From contig PWJZ01000085.1 in the NCBI GenBank assembly GCA_003559855.1, positions 1 to 51,278 on the forward strand: a DNA stretch of 51,278 bases, in the 5' to 3' direction. Below the pieces are notes generated by a model. That model worked only from the letters and a program-made list of their open reading frames with translations, made no database searches and was not told the origin of the DNA. Positions 35,281 through 43,167 of this stretch are shown piece after piece; position 1 is the first letter of the stretch, and each line of letters starts with the position of its first letter. The position numbers and the translations under genes are program-made. Source of the stretch: Bacteroidales bacterium. GTDB taxonomy: Bacteria > Bacteroidota > Bacteroidia > Bacteroidales > UBA7960.

Positions 35281-35583
35281 CCGTTTTAGAATAAAAAGCA
35301 AAATTAAACTACTATTGCTCAATGAAAAAGATTTTATGCCGGGATAAGTTCTAAATATAATAACTGACAATGAACCCTCATTCACTGCGGTTTACAAATG
35401 ACAATGAAGTTAGTAAACTTAGCGAAGCGTCTTCACGGGCAATATGAGTGCCCGGTGTTCCCGTTCATACGAAAATCGTAGGGAATAAGAAGATATGAGT
35501 GTACCATTGATTAAGAACTTAAAATACCGGGATCATCAACTATATGTTATTAAAATTCAGGATTTAAAACACATTTTATACGA
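35281..35583. other. 303-bp non-coding gap inside the glycan island
   Basis: Contains a small GC-rich hairpin (CGGGCA at 35436-35441 with TGCCCG at 35449-35454), a second one (ACGA/TCGT near 35470) and the word ATATGAGTG twice. It does not look like coding DNA. It may be a decayed repeat or a leader of the following gene. Confidence 0.4.
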
Positions 35584-36369
35584 ATGAAAAGAATAGAAAT
35601 AGTTGGAGCCAGTGGTGCCGGAAAAACAACACTATTTGAAAAGGTTTTATGTGCAAGGCAAAAAAATGATGATTTCAAAACACCCGCCGAAGCACGTATC
35701 CAAATTATAAAAAGTATCTATAAAGGCTTACTCCCTCTAAACAGGAGAAGCCTGATAAAATACAACATACTGAAAAAATATCATGACAAATGGGCGTTGG
35801 AAATTTTAAGAAAATATAATGTCAAAGCAATTTTATCCTCATCAAACATTTATGATGGCTTGATAGAGCTCTTTTTATCCTATTTAATGAAAAACCGGAA
35901 ATTAACTCCGGTCAGGAAGCTGGAAAAATGTCAATTATACTACCGGCAAATATTGCATGATTTAATATTATTGGAGTATTTTAATGTGGGTTTTATTATT
36001 TTTTCCGATGCGGGCATATTAATGCACAATCAGGGAATTGCCGATGAAAAAGCATATAGAAAAATTTTAAGCCAAAATCCTTCTTTTACTCACAAAATAA
36101 ATCCAACAGGTATAGTTTATTGCAAATTATCTGCTGAAACCAGTTTCAGGCGACGCAAACACCGTATCAGCTCGGGAGTGGTAAGAGACATTGAAATTGA
36201 CCTGGACGACAAAGAGTTGCTGGCTTCATGTAAAATGTCATTGGAGTCGGCCGAAAAAAAAGCAAATGTGATGAAAAGCCTTGGTGTTCCTGTTTTAGAA
36301 ATAGATGTGGCAGAAAATACATCAAAAAATACAGAAAGTATTCTGGAATTCATAAGAAGTTTTTACTAA
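35584..36369 (+). CDS. P-loop kinase-like protein of unknown substrate
   Basis: 261 residues. Walker A at the N-terminus (IEIVGASGAGKTTLFEKV) and an arginine-rich lid-like segment (CKLSAETSFRRRKHRISSG) resemble thymidylate-kinase-like and small-molecule kinases of the P-loop family. A Walker-B-like hydrophobic strand ends in IIFSDAG. Proteins of this type occur in polysaccharide clusters, but the substrate is not evident. Preceded by a glycosyltransferase and followed by a DegT aminotransferase on the same strand. Confidence 0.65.
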   Translation: MKRIEIVGASGAGKTTLFEKVLCARQKNDDFKTPAEARIQIIKSIYKGLLPLNRRSLIKYNILKKYHDKWALEILRKYNVKAILSSSNIYDGLIELFLSYLMKNRKLTPVRKLEKCQLYYRQILHDLILLEYFNVGFIIFSDAGILMHNQGIADEKAYRKILSQNPSFTHKINPTGIVYCKLSAETSFRRRKHRISSGVVRDIEIDLDDKELLASCKMSLESAEKKANVMKSLGVPVLEIDVAENTSKNTESILEFIRSFY

Positions 36370-36480
36370 TAGCTGTCTTTCCACCTTTCAAATGCTTAGT
36401 GACATGTTCAAAGAAATGTTAAACCTATAATCACATGCAACAGGATATTCTCTGAACTGTGGGATAATTGATGAAATGAC

Positions 36481-36488
36481 TATCTTTG
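36481..36488 (+). promoter_or_regulatory. Candidate -7 box (TATCTTTG) for the aminotransferase gene
   Basis: Exact TAnnTTTG match. Transcription from it would begin only a few bases before the ATG at 36501, giving an almost leaderless mRNA. The -33 position is not well matched. Confidence 0.35.
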
Positions 36489-36500
36489 CAAAAAATCTTT

Positions 36501-37622
36501 ATGTCTTCTCAAAAACCAACATACATTACGCGGCCATATCTTCCGCCGCTGGAAGATTTCCTTCCTTACCTGGAGCAAATATGGGAAAGCCGTCAGCTGA
36601 CCAATAAAGGTCCGTTTCACAGGCAATTTGAAGAAAAGCTGGCTGAGTTTCTGGGAGTAAACTACATATCCCTTTTCACCAACGGCACTCTTGCTTTGGT
36701 AACTGCTTTGCAGGCATTACGGATAACCGGCGAGGTTATTACCACGCCTTTCAGTTTTGTTGCCACCACGCATTCTTTGTGGTGGAATAATATTGAGCCG
36801 GTATTTGCCGATATTGAACCGGAAACTTTTACGCTCGACCCTTACAAAATCGAAGCCGCAATTACCCCGAAAACAACTGCAATACTGCCCGTTCATGTTT
36901 ACGGAAATCCTTGCAAAGTCAAGGAAATAGAGGATATTGCCAAAAGGCACGGACTTAAGGTTCTATATGATGCTGCACATACATTTGGGGCAAGATATAA
37001 AGGAAAGAGTATTTGCAGCTTCGGCGATATGAGCATATTAAGCTTTCACGCCACCAAAGTATTCAACACCTTCGAGGGAGGTGCAATTGTTTCGCACAGT
37101 AAAGAGATGAAGGAGCATATCGACAACCTTAAAAATTTCGGCTTTCGTGGCGAAACAACCGTAGTGGCTCCCGGTATCAATGCCAAAATGAATGAGTTTC
37201 AGGCAGCTTTGGGAATCCTTCAGTTAAAGCATGTAGATAATATAATTGCAAGAAGAAAGAAAGTTGTAAGCTTATACCGCGAAAAATTAAAAATTATAAA
37301 AGGTATAACCTTTCTTGATGATATGCCCGGCGTTAAGCACAATTATGCATACTTCCCCGTTTTGATCAACGAAAAGGAACATGGAAAAAGCAGGGATGAT
37401 GTTTATCATTTCTTACGCCAGCATAATATCTATGTCAGAAGATATTTTTACCCGCTTATAAGCCGTTTTCCAAGCTACAGTGCTTTGGAAACGGCTGAAC
37501 CGGCTAATCTCTTGATTGCAGAGCAGGTTGCCGCAAAAGTGCTGTGTCTTCCGGTATTTCCCGAAGTAAAAGAAGATACCATTGAGTATATTTGTAATTT
37601 GATCGTTGATTTATTAAAATGA
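36501..37622 (+). CDS. DegT/DnrJ/EryC1-family PLP aminotransferase
   Basis: 373 residues from the ATG at 36501 (a TTG at 36486 would add five residues). Family features: RPYLPPLEDFLPYLEQIW, the substrate/PLP phosphate site NGTLALVTALQAL, TPFSFVATTHSLWW, ILPVHVYGNPC, the PLP-binding region DAAHTFGARYKG and the Schiff-base Lys near residue 186 in SFHATKVFNTFEGGAI, then GFRGETTVVAPGINAKMNEFQAALG. Such enzymes make amino sugars on nucleotide-activated keto-sugars. It overlaps the next gene by four bases, so its product and the ATP-grasp ligase likely act in sequence. Confidence 0.93.
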   Translation: MSSQKPTYITRPYLPPLEDFLPYLEQIWESRQLTNKGPFHRQFEEKLAEFLGVNYISLFTNGTLALVTALQALRITGEVITTPFSFVATTHSLWWNNIEPVFADIEPETFTLDPYKIEAAITPKTTAILPVHVYGNPCKVKEIEDIAKRHGLKVLYDAAHTFGARYKGKSICSFGDMSILSFHATKVFNTFEGGAIVSHSKEMKEHIDNLKNFGFRGETTVVAPGINAKMNEFQAALGILQLKHVDNIIARRKKVVSLYREKLKIIKGITFLDDMPGVKHNYAYFPVLINEKEHGKSRDDVYHFLRQHNIYVRRYFYPLISRFPSYSALETAEPANLLIAEQVAAKVLCLPVFPEVKEDTIEYICNLIVDLLK

Positions 37623-38812
37623 CTAAAAAAAAGATCCTTTTACTCGGTGGGGCATATGCACAGATGCCTATGATAAAACAAGCCAAAGGGCAAGGATATT
37701 ATGTGAGCATTTGTGATTATTTACCCGATAACCCGGGTCGTAAGCTGGCAGATGAGTATTATAATGTAAGTACTACCGACCGTGAAGAGGTATTGAAACT
37801 TGCCCGAAACATAAAACCGGAACTTGTATTAGCCTATGCCTCCGATCCGGCTGTGCCCGTGGCAGCTTACGTTTCCGAAAAACTCGGATTGCCCGGCAAC
37901 CGCTACGAAAGCGTAAGATTACTCGCCGAAAAAGATCTGTTCAGAAAATTTCTCAAAAATAACGGCTTTGAAACCCCCGAATATGTTGTAATAAATGAAA
38001 AAGACCGCCCCGAAGAAATAATCAAAAAAATGAGATTCCCTATAATAATAAAACCCACCGACTCTTCGGGAAGCAAAGGAATAAGCAAAATTGAAAATAT
38101 TCAGCAAACAAAAAATGCAGTTAATTATGCCATGACCTTCTCCCGCAATAAACGGATCATTGCCGAAGAATATATTGATAATGAAATTGGCGACCTTCAC
38201 GGAGACGGGTTTGTAATTAATGGCAAACTGATTTTTAGCTCTCTGGGAGATCATATATACAATCGTAAATCCAATCCCTTTAATCCGGTAGGCACATTAT
38301 GGCCCGGTTCCGCCGATAACATTACACTAAACCATATTAATGAATTTGTTGAGCAAATTTTAAAAAAAATTGGCTATGAAAACGGACCTGTAAATATCGA
38401 GGCAAGGATCAATTCAAAAGGCAAGTTATATATAATGGAAATCGGACCACGCAATGGCGGGCATTTTGTTCCTCAGGCAATTCAACATTCTACAGGATTT
38501 AATATGGTGAAAGCTACATTAGATCTTTTTTCAGGGAAAAGAGTAAAATTTATTAAAAACCCTGAAAAACCAAGTGCCTATTATGCAATACATTCAGATA
38601 GAGATGGAAAATTTTGTGATCTGCAAATAAAAAACGAATTAAAATATCATATAAAAGAGCTTTATCAATACAAAAATCCCGGCGAGAGCGTAAAACAATT
38701 TCACGGAGCTAATGAAGCTATAGGGATAATTATAATGACTTTTGAAAACCGTGAAAAAATGAATTATTATATTGAGAATATTAACAACTACATTTGCCTA
38801 AAGGTAATTTAG
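37619..38812 (+). CDS. ATP-grasp ligase (amine or carboxylate acylation, sugar-modifying)
   Basis: 397 residues: N-terminal pre-ATP-grasp Rossmann fold (KKKILLLGGAYAQMPMIKQA), then ATP-grasp domain (FPIIIKPTDSSGSKGISKI for the phosphate-binding loop, EEYIDNEIGDLHGDGFVI, metal-ligand region VNIEARINSKGKLYIMEIGPRNGGHFVPQ). The family forms an acyl-phosphate and couples it to an amine. Start ATG overlaps the stop of the DegT gene (ATGA). Following the aminotransferase, it may attach an amino acid or other carboxylate to the new sugar amine. This is context-based inference. Confidence 0.85.
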   Translation: MTKKKILLLGGAYAQMPMIKQAKGQGYYVSICDYLPDNPGRKLADEYYNVSTTDREEVLKLARNIKPELVLAYASDPAVPVAAYVSEKLGLPGNRYESVRLLAEKDLFRKFLKNNGFETPEYVVINEKDRPEEIIKKMRFPIIIKPTDSSGSKGISKIENIQQTKNAVNYAMTFSRNKRIIAEEYIDNEIGDLHGDGFVINGKLIFSSLGDHIYNRKSNPFNPVGTLWPGSADNITLNHINEFVEQILKKIGYENGPVNIEARINSKGKLYIMEIGPRNGGHFVPQAIQHSTGFNMVKATLDLFSGKRVKFIKNPEKPSAYYAIHSDRDGKFCDLQIKNELKYHIKELYQYKNPGESVKQFHGANEAIGIIIMTFENREKMNYYIENINNYICLKVI

Positions 38813-38863
38813 AAGACAAGAACATCCGATAATATAATTATTTTAAAGATAAAACCATCAGTT

Positions 38864-39421
38864 ATGAACGAAAAATCTTTTAATGTCAGCTTAAGAGCTC
38901 TTGAGCCCGAAGACTACCTGAAAACTGTCAAGTGGAGAAATGAAGGAATATACCTGCAAGGTGTGGTTTCCACCAAACGTTTTGTATCGCCGGAAACTGA
39001 AAAACGATGGATAGAAGATGCCATAAAAAAACATGAATCCGGTGAAGCCGTTCGTCTTGCTATCATATTGAAAAAGACAAACGAAATGATAGGAATGATA
39101 TTTATTACAAATATTGATTATATAAACAAAAACGGTTGCGTAGGTTCCTTTTTGGGAAGTAACGATAACCGTGGAAAAGGCTATATTTCAGAAGCCAGAT
39201 ATCTGCTTTTTAAGTATGCATTTGATGAACTGGGATTGGAACGGCTCTATGGAAATATCCTGGAAGATAACACATCAGCCAGAAAATCGGCAGAAAAATT
39301 TGGCTACGTAAAGGAAGGAGTGCTTAGAAATGCCGTTTATAAAGATGGGCAATTCAAAAATTTAATAGCATACTCGATGTTGAAAAAAGAGTTTTATGAA
39401 AAATACCAGCTGAAAAAGTAA
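38864..39421 (+). CDS. GNAT N-acetyltransferase (RimJ/RimL or sugar-acetyltransferase type)
   Basis: 185 residues with GNAT blocks: SLRALEPEDYLKTVKWRNE at the start, acetyl-CoA-binding beta-bulge region FLGSNDNRGKGYISEARYLL, and YGNILEDNTSARKSAEKFGY near the end. This subfamily includes ribosomal-protein acetyltransferases and the PseH-type sugar-amine acetyltransferases. Its place after aminotransferase and ATP-grasp genes favours a sugar amine as acceptor. Confidence 0.87.
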   Translation: MNEKSFNVSLRALEPEDYLKTVKWRNEGIYLQGVVSTKRFVSPETEKRWIEDAIKKHESGEAVRLAIILKKTNEMIGMIFITNIDYINKNGCVGSFLGSNDNRGKGYISEARYLLFKYAFDELGLERLYGNILEDNTSARKSAEKFGYVKEGVLRNAVYKDGQFKNLIAYSMLKKEFYEKYQLKK

Positions 39422-39437
39422 CCGTTAATTTTTGAAA

Positions 39438-40415
39438 ATGTATAAAAACGCCGTAAATGTCAGTGAACATACAATAAGAAGTGATGCCAAGCCCCTGGTC
39501 AGCATATCATGTATTACATATAACCATGAAAAATTCATTAGTGACGCTATTGAAGGCTTTTTAATGCAAAAAACCACCTTCCCTGTTGAAATATTAATTC
39601 ATGATGATGCTTCAACCGACAAGACACCCCATATAATAAGCAAATATGAAAAAAAATACCCGGAAATTATCAAGCCGATCTATCAAAAGGAAAATCAATA
39701 CTCAAAAGGCATAAAACCCGGCCTCATAAACCGTAAAAGAGCGCTGGGCAAATATATAGCACTATGTGAGGGTGACGACTACTGGACTGACCCTTACAAA
39801 TTGCAAAAACAGACAGAATTTCTGGAAAATGACATAAATTGCTGTTTGGTTGCATGCAATACCATGGAAGTAGATGTTAATAAAAATGTTTCTCATATCA
39901 GAAACAGGGTGTATTTTGCAGATGGCAAGAACCATAGATCGCTCAGCTTTGAAGATATTGCCGGTGCACCTGTAATTCCTTTCCATACATCATCGGTGAT
40001 CTTTCGAAATATCAACTATCAATTGCCCGGATTTTTTAATCAGGTTTTAAATGGCGACTATTACTTATTCAGCATAATTGCACTGAAAGGGAAAGTTGTT
40101 TGTTTGAAAGACTGTATGTCAGCATATCGTAAAAACCCCGGCAGCCTGACCCAAAATTACCGTTTTGACTTGCAATTCTTCAATAAAATTAATTCAGACC
40201 TGAAAAAATTTGAAAGATTTGTCGGTGAAAAAAATGCACCCGCTTTAAGAAAAAAAATAAAAGCAGAAAAAGCCTATAAATACCTGAAACTGTTTAAAAT
40301 TAAAAGATGGTATGATTTGCAGCGTTATATGCTTGCCATAAAAGCTTTTTCATACCGCAAAAATATCAATTACACCACCAGGGATATTTTATGGTTTTGC
40401 AAAGAACATTTCTAA
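39438..40415 (+). CDS. Glycosyltransferase family 2 (GT-A)
   Basis: About 325 residues. The GT2 start PLVSISCITYNHEKFISDAI, EILIHDDASTDKTPHII and EGDDYWTDPYKL (the DxD-type metal motif) are clear. The C-terminal third is basic and helical. The start is placed at the ATG at 39438 (MYKNAVNV); TTG at 39432 would add two residues. It begins 16 bp after the GNAT gene and is the last gene of this operon-like run. Sugar specificity unknown. Confidence 0.9.
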   Translation: MYKNAVNVSEHTIRSDAKPLVSISCITYNHEKFISDAIEGFLMQKTTFPVEILIHDDASTDKTPHIISKYEKKYPEIIKPIYQKENQYSKGIKPGLINRKRALGKYIALCEGDDYWTDPYKLQKQTEFLENDINCCLVACNTMEVDVNKNVSHIRNRVYFADGKNHRSLSFEDIAGAPVIPFHTSSVIFRNINYQLPGFFNQVLNGDYYLFSIIALKGKVVCLKDCMSAYRKNPGSLTQNYRFDLQFFNKINSDLKKFERFVGEKNAPALRKKIKAEKAYKYLKLFKIKRWYDLQRYMLAIKAFSYRKNINYTTRDILWFCKEHF

Positions 40416-40618
40416 AGAACCAAAAAATAAATTTCCATCAATAACTCGCCGCAAACGATACAACGGTAAAGTGAATTACTATTTATGATCCGGAGGATGG
40501 AAGCTTCCGGTTTAAAAATAATATTTGTCCACGAATTACACTAATTACACAAATAAATATCCGGATATCAGGTTGTAATGCAATACCTGAAAGTCGTGCC
40601 TAAAATCAAAAATCGTTT

Positions 40619-40645
40619 ACCCCGTTGAAAATTTTTCTACGGGGT
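40619..40645. repeat. Hairpin ACCCCGT / ACGGGGT
   Basis: Perfect 7-bp inverted repeat with a 13-base AT-rich loop, followed by TAATCGC. It could be a terminator for the upstream glycan operon, but lies about 200 bp after its last stop. Confidence 0.4.
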
Positions 40646-40680
40646 TAATCGCTATTCGTTAATCAAAAAAGTTAGACTTT

Positions 40681-40724
40681 ATCACGTAGGATATCTATCC
40701 AACGTGATAAATATCCTACGTGAT
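40681..40724. repeat. Three copies of a 12-bp word ATCACGT(A/T)GGAT, alternating orientation
   Basis: Forward copy ATCACGTAGGAT at 40681-40692, reverse copy at 40697-40708 (ATCCAACGTGAT, one change) and reverse copy at 40713-40724 (ATCCTACGTGAT, exact). Copies start exactly 16 bp apart. The first and last form a 14-bp perfect inverted repeat. Confidence 0.65.
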
Positions 40725-41256
40725 TTATATACATACAACTCTAAAAAGCCTCCACATTTATGTGGTGTTAAAAGATGTGGAAAATAAAATATCACAAAAA
40801 ATTCTTGTTAATGTAAAATATTTACGTAAATCTGTATACGCTATTTCAAATTTTACGCCATAATATGAAGTCCCTATTTTTAAATAACATTATAAAAAGC
40901 AAGCAATGATAAACACATCAAAAAATTAGCCGACAAAATATGGGCACTTCCATCTGCTATGTTTTTAACATAAATAACAAATTGTTCGATTACTCCATTG
41001 TTAAATTGTTTACCAACATAATTGGTCATGAAGGTTCTATACGCAAGCTGGAAGCCCCTGTCGGGAGCTTCCATTTCCTGTGTCCGCCAGGAATTTCCAT
41101 CTCCCGAAAAAAATGGAAACTTCCGGGAATAATTAATAAGATTCATAAGATTCCAATCTTTCAATCTTCAATCTTCCAATTTTCTTTCAGTCACGGTACT
41201 TCGGGAAAGCCCTCGGAAATGAAACAATGGATTAATACAATAAACCACATTAACCC

Positions 41257-41287
41257 TTGTAGTTTACCTGTTAAATTACTATCTTTG
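41257..41287 (+). promoter_or_regulatory. Promoter of the AbiE-type antitoxin gene (TTG-N20-TATCTTTG)
   Basis: TTG at 41257-41259 and TATCTTTG at 41280-41287 are 20 bp apart, matching the Bacteroidota -33/-7 consensus. The ATG follows 33 bp later. One of the two best promoter matches in the window. Confidence 0.6.
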
Positions 41288-41320
41288 TGTATATTTTAGT
41301 CGAAATAATAGCAGAAAAGT

Positions 41321-41623
41321 ATGCAACGAAATTTTGTTTCTACTTTAAATGAAAATTTTTTTTGGGATGTTGATATTAACACATTAGATGATATCAAAAA
41401 TCAAAGATTGATAATTGAAAGAGTACTCTCTTCAGGCGATTTAAATGACGTTAAAAGATTATTTAAATATTTCGGTAAAGAAACAATAAAACAAGAAGTC
41501 GTTAAGGCAGGTTTTATTGACAAAAAAACCTTAAATTGGCTTAGTTTTTACTTTGGTATTCCCAAACAAGAATTTAAATGCTATTCAAAAACACGATCAA
41601 CACAAGTTCATTGGAACTTTTAA
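41321..41623 (+). CDS. AbiE-type antitoxin-like protein (DUF6922-like)
   Basis: 100 residues with helical composition (NTLDDIKNQRLIIERVLSSG, IKQEVVKAGFIDKKTLNWLS, ending in CYSKTRSTQVHWNF). I recognise this ending from small proteins encoded directly before AbiEii nucleotidyltransferase toxins in Bacteroidota. It appears complete, has its own promoter and overlaps the toxin reading frame by 46 bp. The partner toxin is truncated, so this may be a leftover antitoxin. Confidence 0.7.
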   Translation: MQRNFVSTLNENFFWDVDINTLDDIKNQRLIIERVLSSGDLNDVKRLFKYFGKETIKQEVVKAGFIDKKTLNWLSFYFGIPKQEFKCYSKTRSTQVHWNF

Positions 41624-41784
41624 AAGGGCTGCAATCCGAGAAACTTTTAAAAGATTTCTATCTGGCGGGTGGAACATCTCTTGCTCTGCAAACAGGACAC
41701 AGAAAATCAATTGACCTTGACCTTTTTACTCAATCAGACTTTAATACAGATCAATTACTTGTTGAAAAGTTATACAGTTGGTGA
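41578..41784 (+). pseudogene. Truncated AbiEii/AbiGii-type nucleotidyltransferase toxin
   Basis: Only 68 residues remain of a family usually about 200-300 long. The N-terminal part is intact (SSLELLKGLQSEKLLKDFYL) and reaches the nucleotidyltransferase motif GGTSLALQTGHRKSIDLDLF, then stops with TGA soon after LLVEKLYSW. Downstream DNA does not continue the protein in any frame I can recognise. The catalytic C-terminal half is therefore lost and the toxin should be inactive. Confidence 0.75.
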
Positions 41785-41808
41785 AATACTGGATTTAACG
41801 TAATTTTG
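41778..41808 (+). promoter_or_regulatory. Strong promoter-like site inside the toxin remnant (TTG-N20-TAATTTTG)
   Basis: TTG at 41778-41780 and TAATTTTG at 41801-41808 with 20-bp spacing, an excellent Bacteroidota consensus match. It straddles the truncated toxin's stop codon and would start transcription about 41815, some 140 bp before the next gene. Confidence 0.55.
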
Positions 41809-41814
41809 CACAAA

Positions 41815-41895
41815 ACAGATAAAGGCACCAATGAACGCGTCAATCATAATCCCGGCCCTATAACGTAAGAAAATCGCCTTTAAGAGTGCGTTCAC
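41815..41895 (+). ncRNA. Possible pseudoknotted leader or small RNA
   Basis: Two crossing helices follow the promoter: AAAGGC (41821-41826) with GCCTTT (41876-41881), and TGAACGC (41832-41838) with GCGTTCA (41888-41894). Crossing order predicts a pseudoknot. It may be the 5' leader of the glycosyltransferase at 41958. Short helices can arise by chance. Confidence 0.3.
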
Positions 41896-41957
41896 TCCGC
41901 CCTATGTTAAACTTGCAAAAACATTGAAGAAATAATAAGGCTCCTGATTATAAAACC

Positions 41958-43109
41958 ATGAATATAAACGATAAAAAATCATTAAATATCCTCTACATTG
42001 CCGGCTCCGCACCCATTCATGATTACAAATGGATAAATGCTTTAACGGCAAATGAAAATATTAACGGGTTTTTGTTGAAAAACCGTGAAACTGAAAAAAC
42101 GTTTTTTGATTATGGTAAACTAAGAAAAACTACCATCACAAAAAAGAAAATTTGCTCCTTTTCAATAACAAGATTCTGGAAAACTATATACTCAGTATTA
42201 TTAATAAACCAGGTAATAAAAAAACACAAAATTGATATAGTTCATATAATGTATGCTGAGCCTCATGCCCTTTGGATTCCTTTTATAAATTCAAAAAGAG
42301 TAAAAATTTTGATAACCACTCATGGTACTGACATCTTGCAAACTATACCGGGTTTTTCAAAACGAAAAGACCCTTTAGGCAAACTGGTTTTTAAAATTTA
42401 TAAAAAAGCTTTCCGGAAAGCAGGTAAAATAACCTGTACATCAGAAAAACAAGCGGAAAATGTAAGAAAACATCTTAATAAAGCATGTAAGCCTGAAATT
42501 ATAAGATCGGGTATAATAATACCATTGGAATACAAGAAAGAACGATCAATCAAAGAACCCTATTTTCTTTTTCCACGAACAATGCGTGAATTGTCAAATC
42601 ATGAGCTTGCAGTTGAAAGTATAAAACTTTTAAGCAAAGATATAATTAAAGAGCACAAGATGGTATTTATTGATTCCGACAGCAGAAACAGCGCTTATGT
42701 AGAAAAGATAAAAGCCATGAGCAAAGAAATACCGGATGCGGATTTTATCTTTTTGCCTTCACTTGATCCTGACGAATTCCTTTCACTTATAAAGCATGCT
42801 TCGGTTGTTATTATTACCAATATCTCCGACGGCAGCCCGGTTACAGCAATGGAATCAATGTATCTGAAAAAACCCTTGATATTGCCGCCATTGGATTATG
42901 ATAAGCAACTTTTTGATGAAAACGTTAACTTTTTTGATGAATGGAAATCTGCAAGTGTTGCAGGAAAAATTGAAGAAGTATTGAAGGAACCAAAAAACAA
43001 ACAAGATAAAAGACTTGAAACATCTTATGGAAAAGTGTTGGAATTTGGTAATTTTGAAAAAGAGATGAACAAAATGTATAATATTTACGCCCATTGTTTC
43101 ATAAAATAA
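41958..43109 (+). CDS. Glycosyltransferase family 4 (GT-B)
   Basis: 383 residues: N-terminal SLNILYIAGSAPIHDYKW, IDIVHIMYAEPHALWIP, ILITTHGTDILQTIPGF; C-terminal nucleotide-sugar domain (GKITCTSEKQAENVRKHL, IIRSGIIIPLEY, YFLFPRTMRELSNHELAVES, ASVVIITNISDGSPVTAMESMYLKKPLILP with the Glu of the EX7E motif). Typical GT4 retaining enzyme of polysaccharide clusters. Runs in series with the glycosyltransferase gene 58 bp downstream. Confidence 0.88.
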   Translation: MNINDKKSLNILYIAGSAPIHDYKWINALTANENINGFLLKNRETEKTFFDYGKLRKTTITKKKICSFSITRFWKTIYSVLLINQVIKKHKIDIVHIMYAEPHALWIPFINSKRVKILITTHGTDILQTIPGFSKRKDPLGKLVFKIYKKAFRKAGKITCTSEKQAENVRKHLNKACKPEIIRSGIIIPLEYKKERSIKEPYFLFPRTMRELSNHELAVESIKLLSKDIIKEHKMVFIDSDSRNSAYVEKIKAMSKEIPDADFIFLPSLDPDEFLSLIKHASVVIITNISDGSPVTAMESMYLKKPLILPPLDYDKQLFDENVNFFDEWKSASVAGKIEEVLKEPKNKQDKRLETSYGKVLEFGNFEKEMNKMYNIYAHCFIK

Positions 43110-43167
43110 ATCGAATTATAAATTTTTTAATATTTAACTATCTGTGCAACCTTTGGCAGAATCTTTA

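Larger units (their letters stand above)
40416..41320. other. 905-bp non-coding, repeat-rich stretch
   Basis: No convincing gene. Contents: a spacer-type ACGAATTACACTAATTACAC repeat near 40530; hairpin ACCCCGT/ACGGGGT (40619-40645); the three-copy ATCACGTAGGAT array (40681-40724); CCACAT/ATGTGG near 40750; hairpin TGGAAGC..GCTTCCA (41049-41073) and TTTCCAT/ATGGAAA after it; and a run of CAATCTT repeats near 41155-41180. ORFs of 94-119 codons run through these structures and look accidental. It resembles an integration or decay site ahead of the broken toxin/antitoxin pair. Confidence 0.6.

Noticed and set aside
40940-41299. 119-codon plus-strand ORF and its 94-codon antisense partner
   Set aside because: Both run through hairpins and short repeats and show no protein-like pattern.
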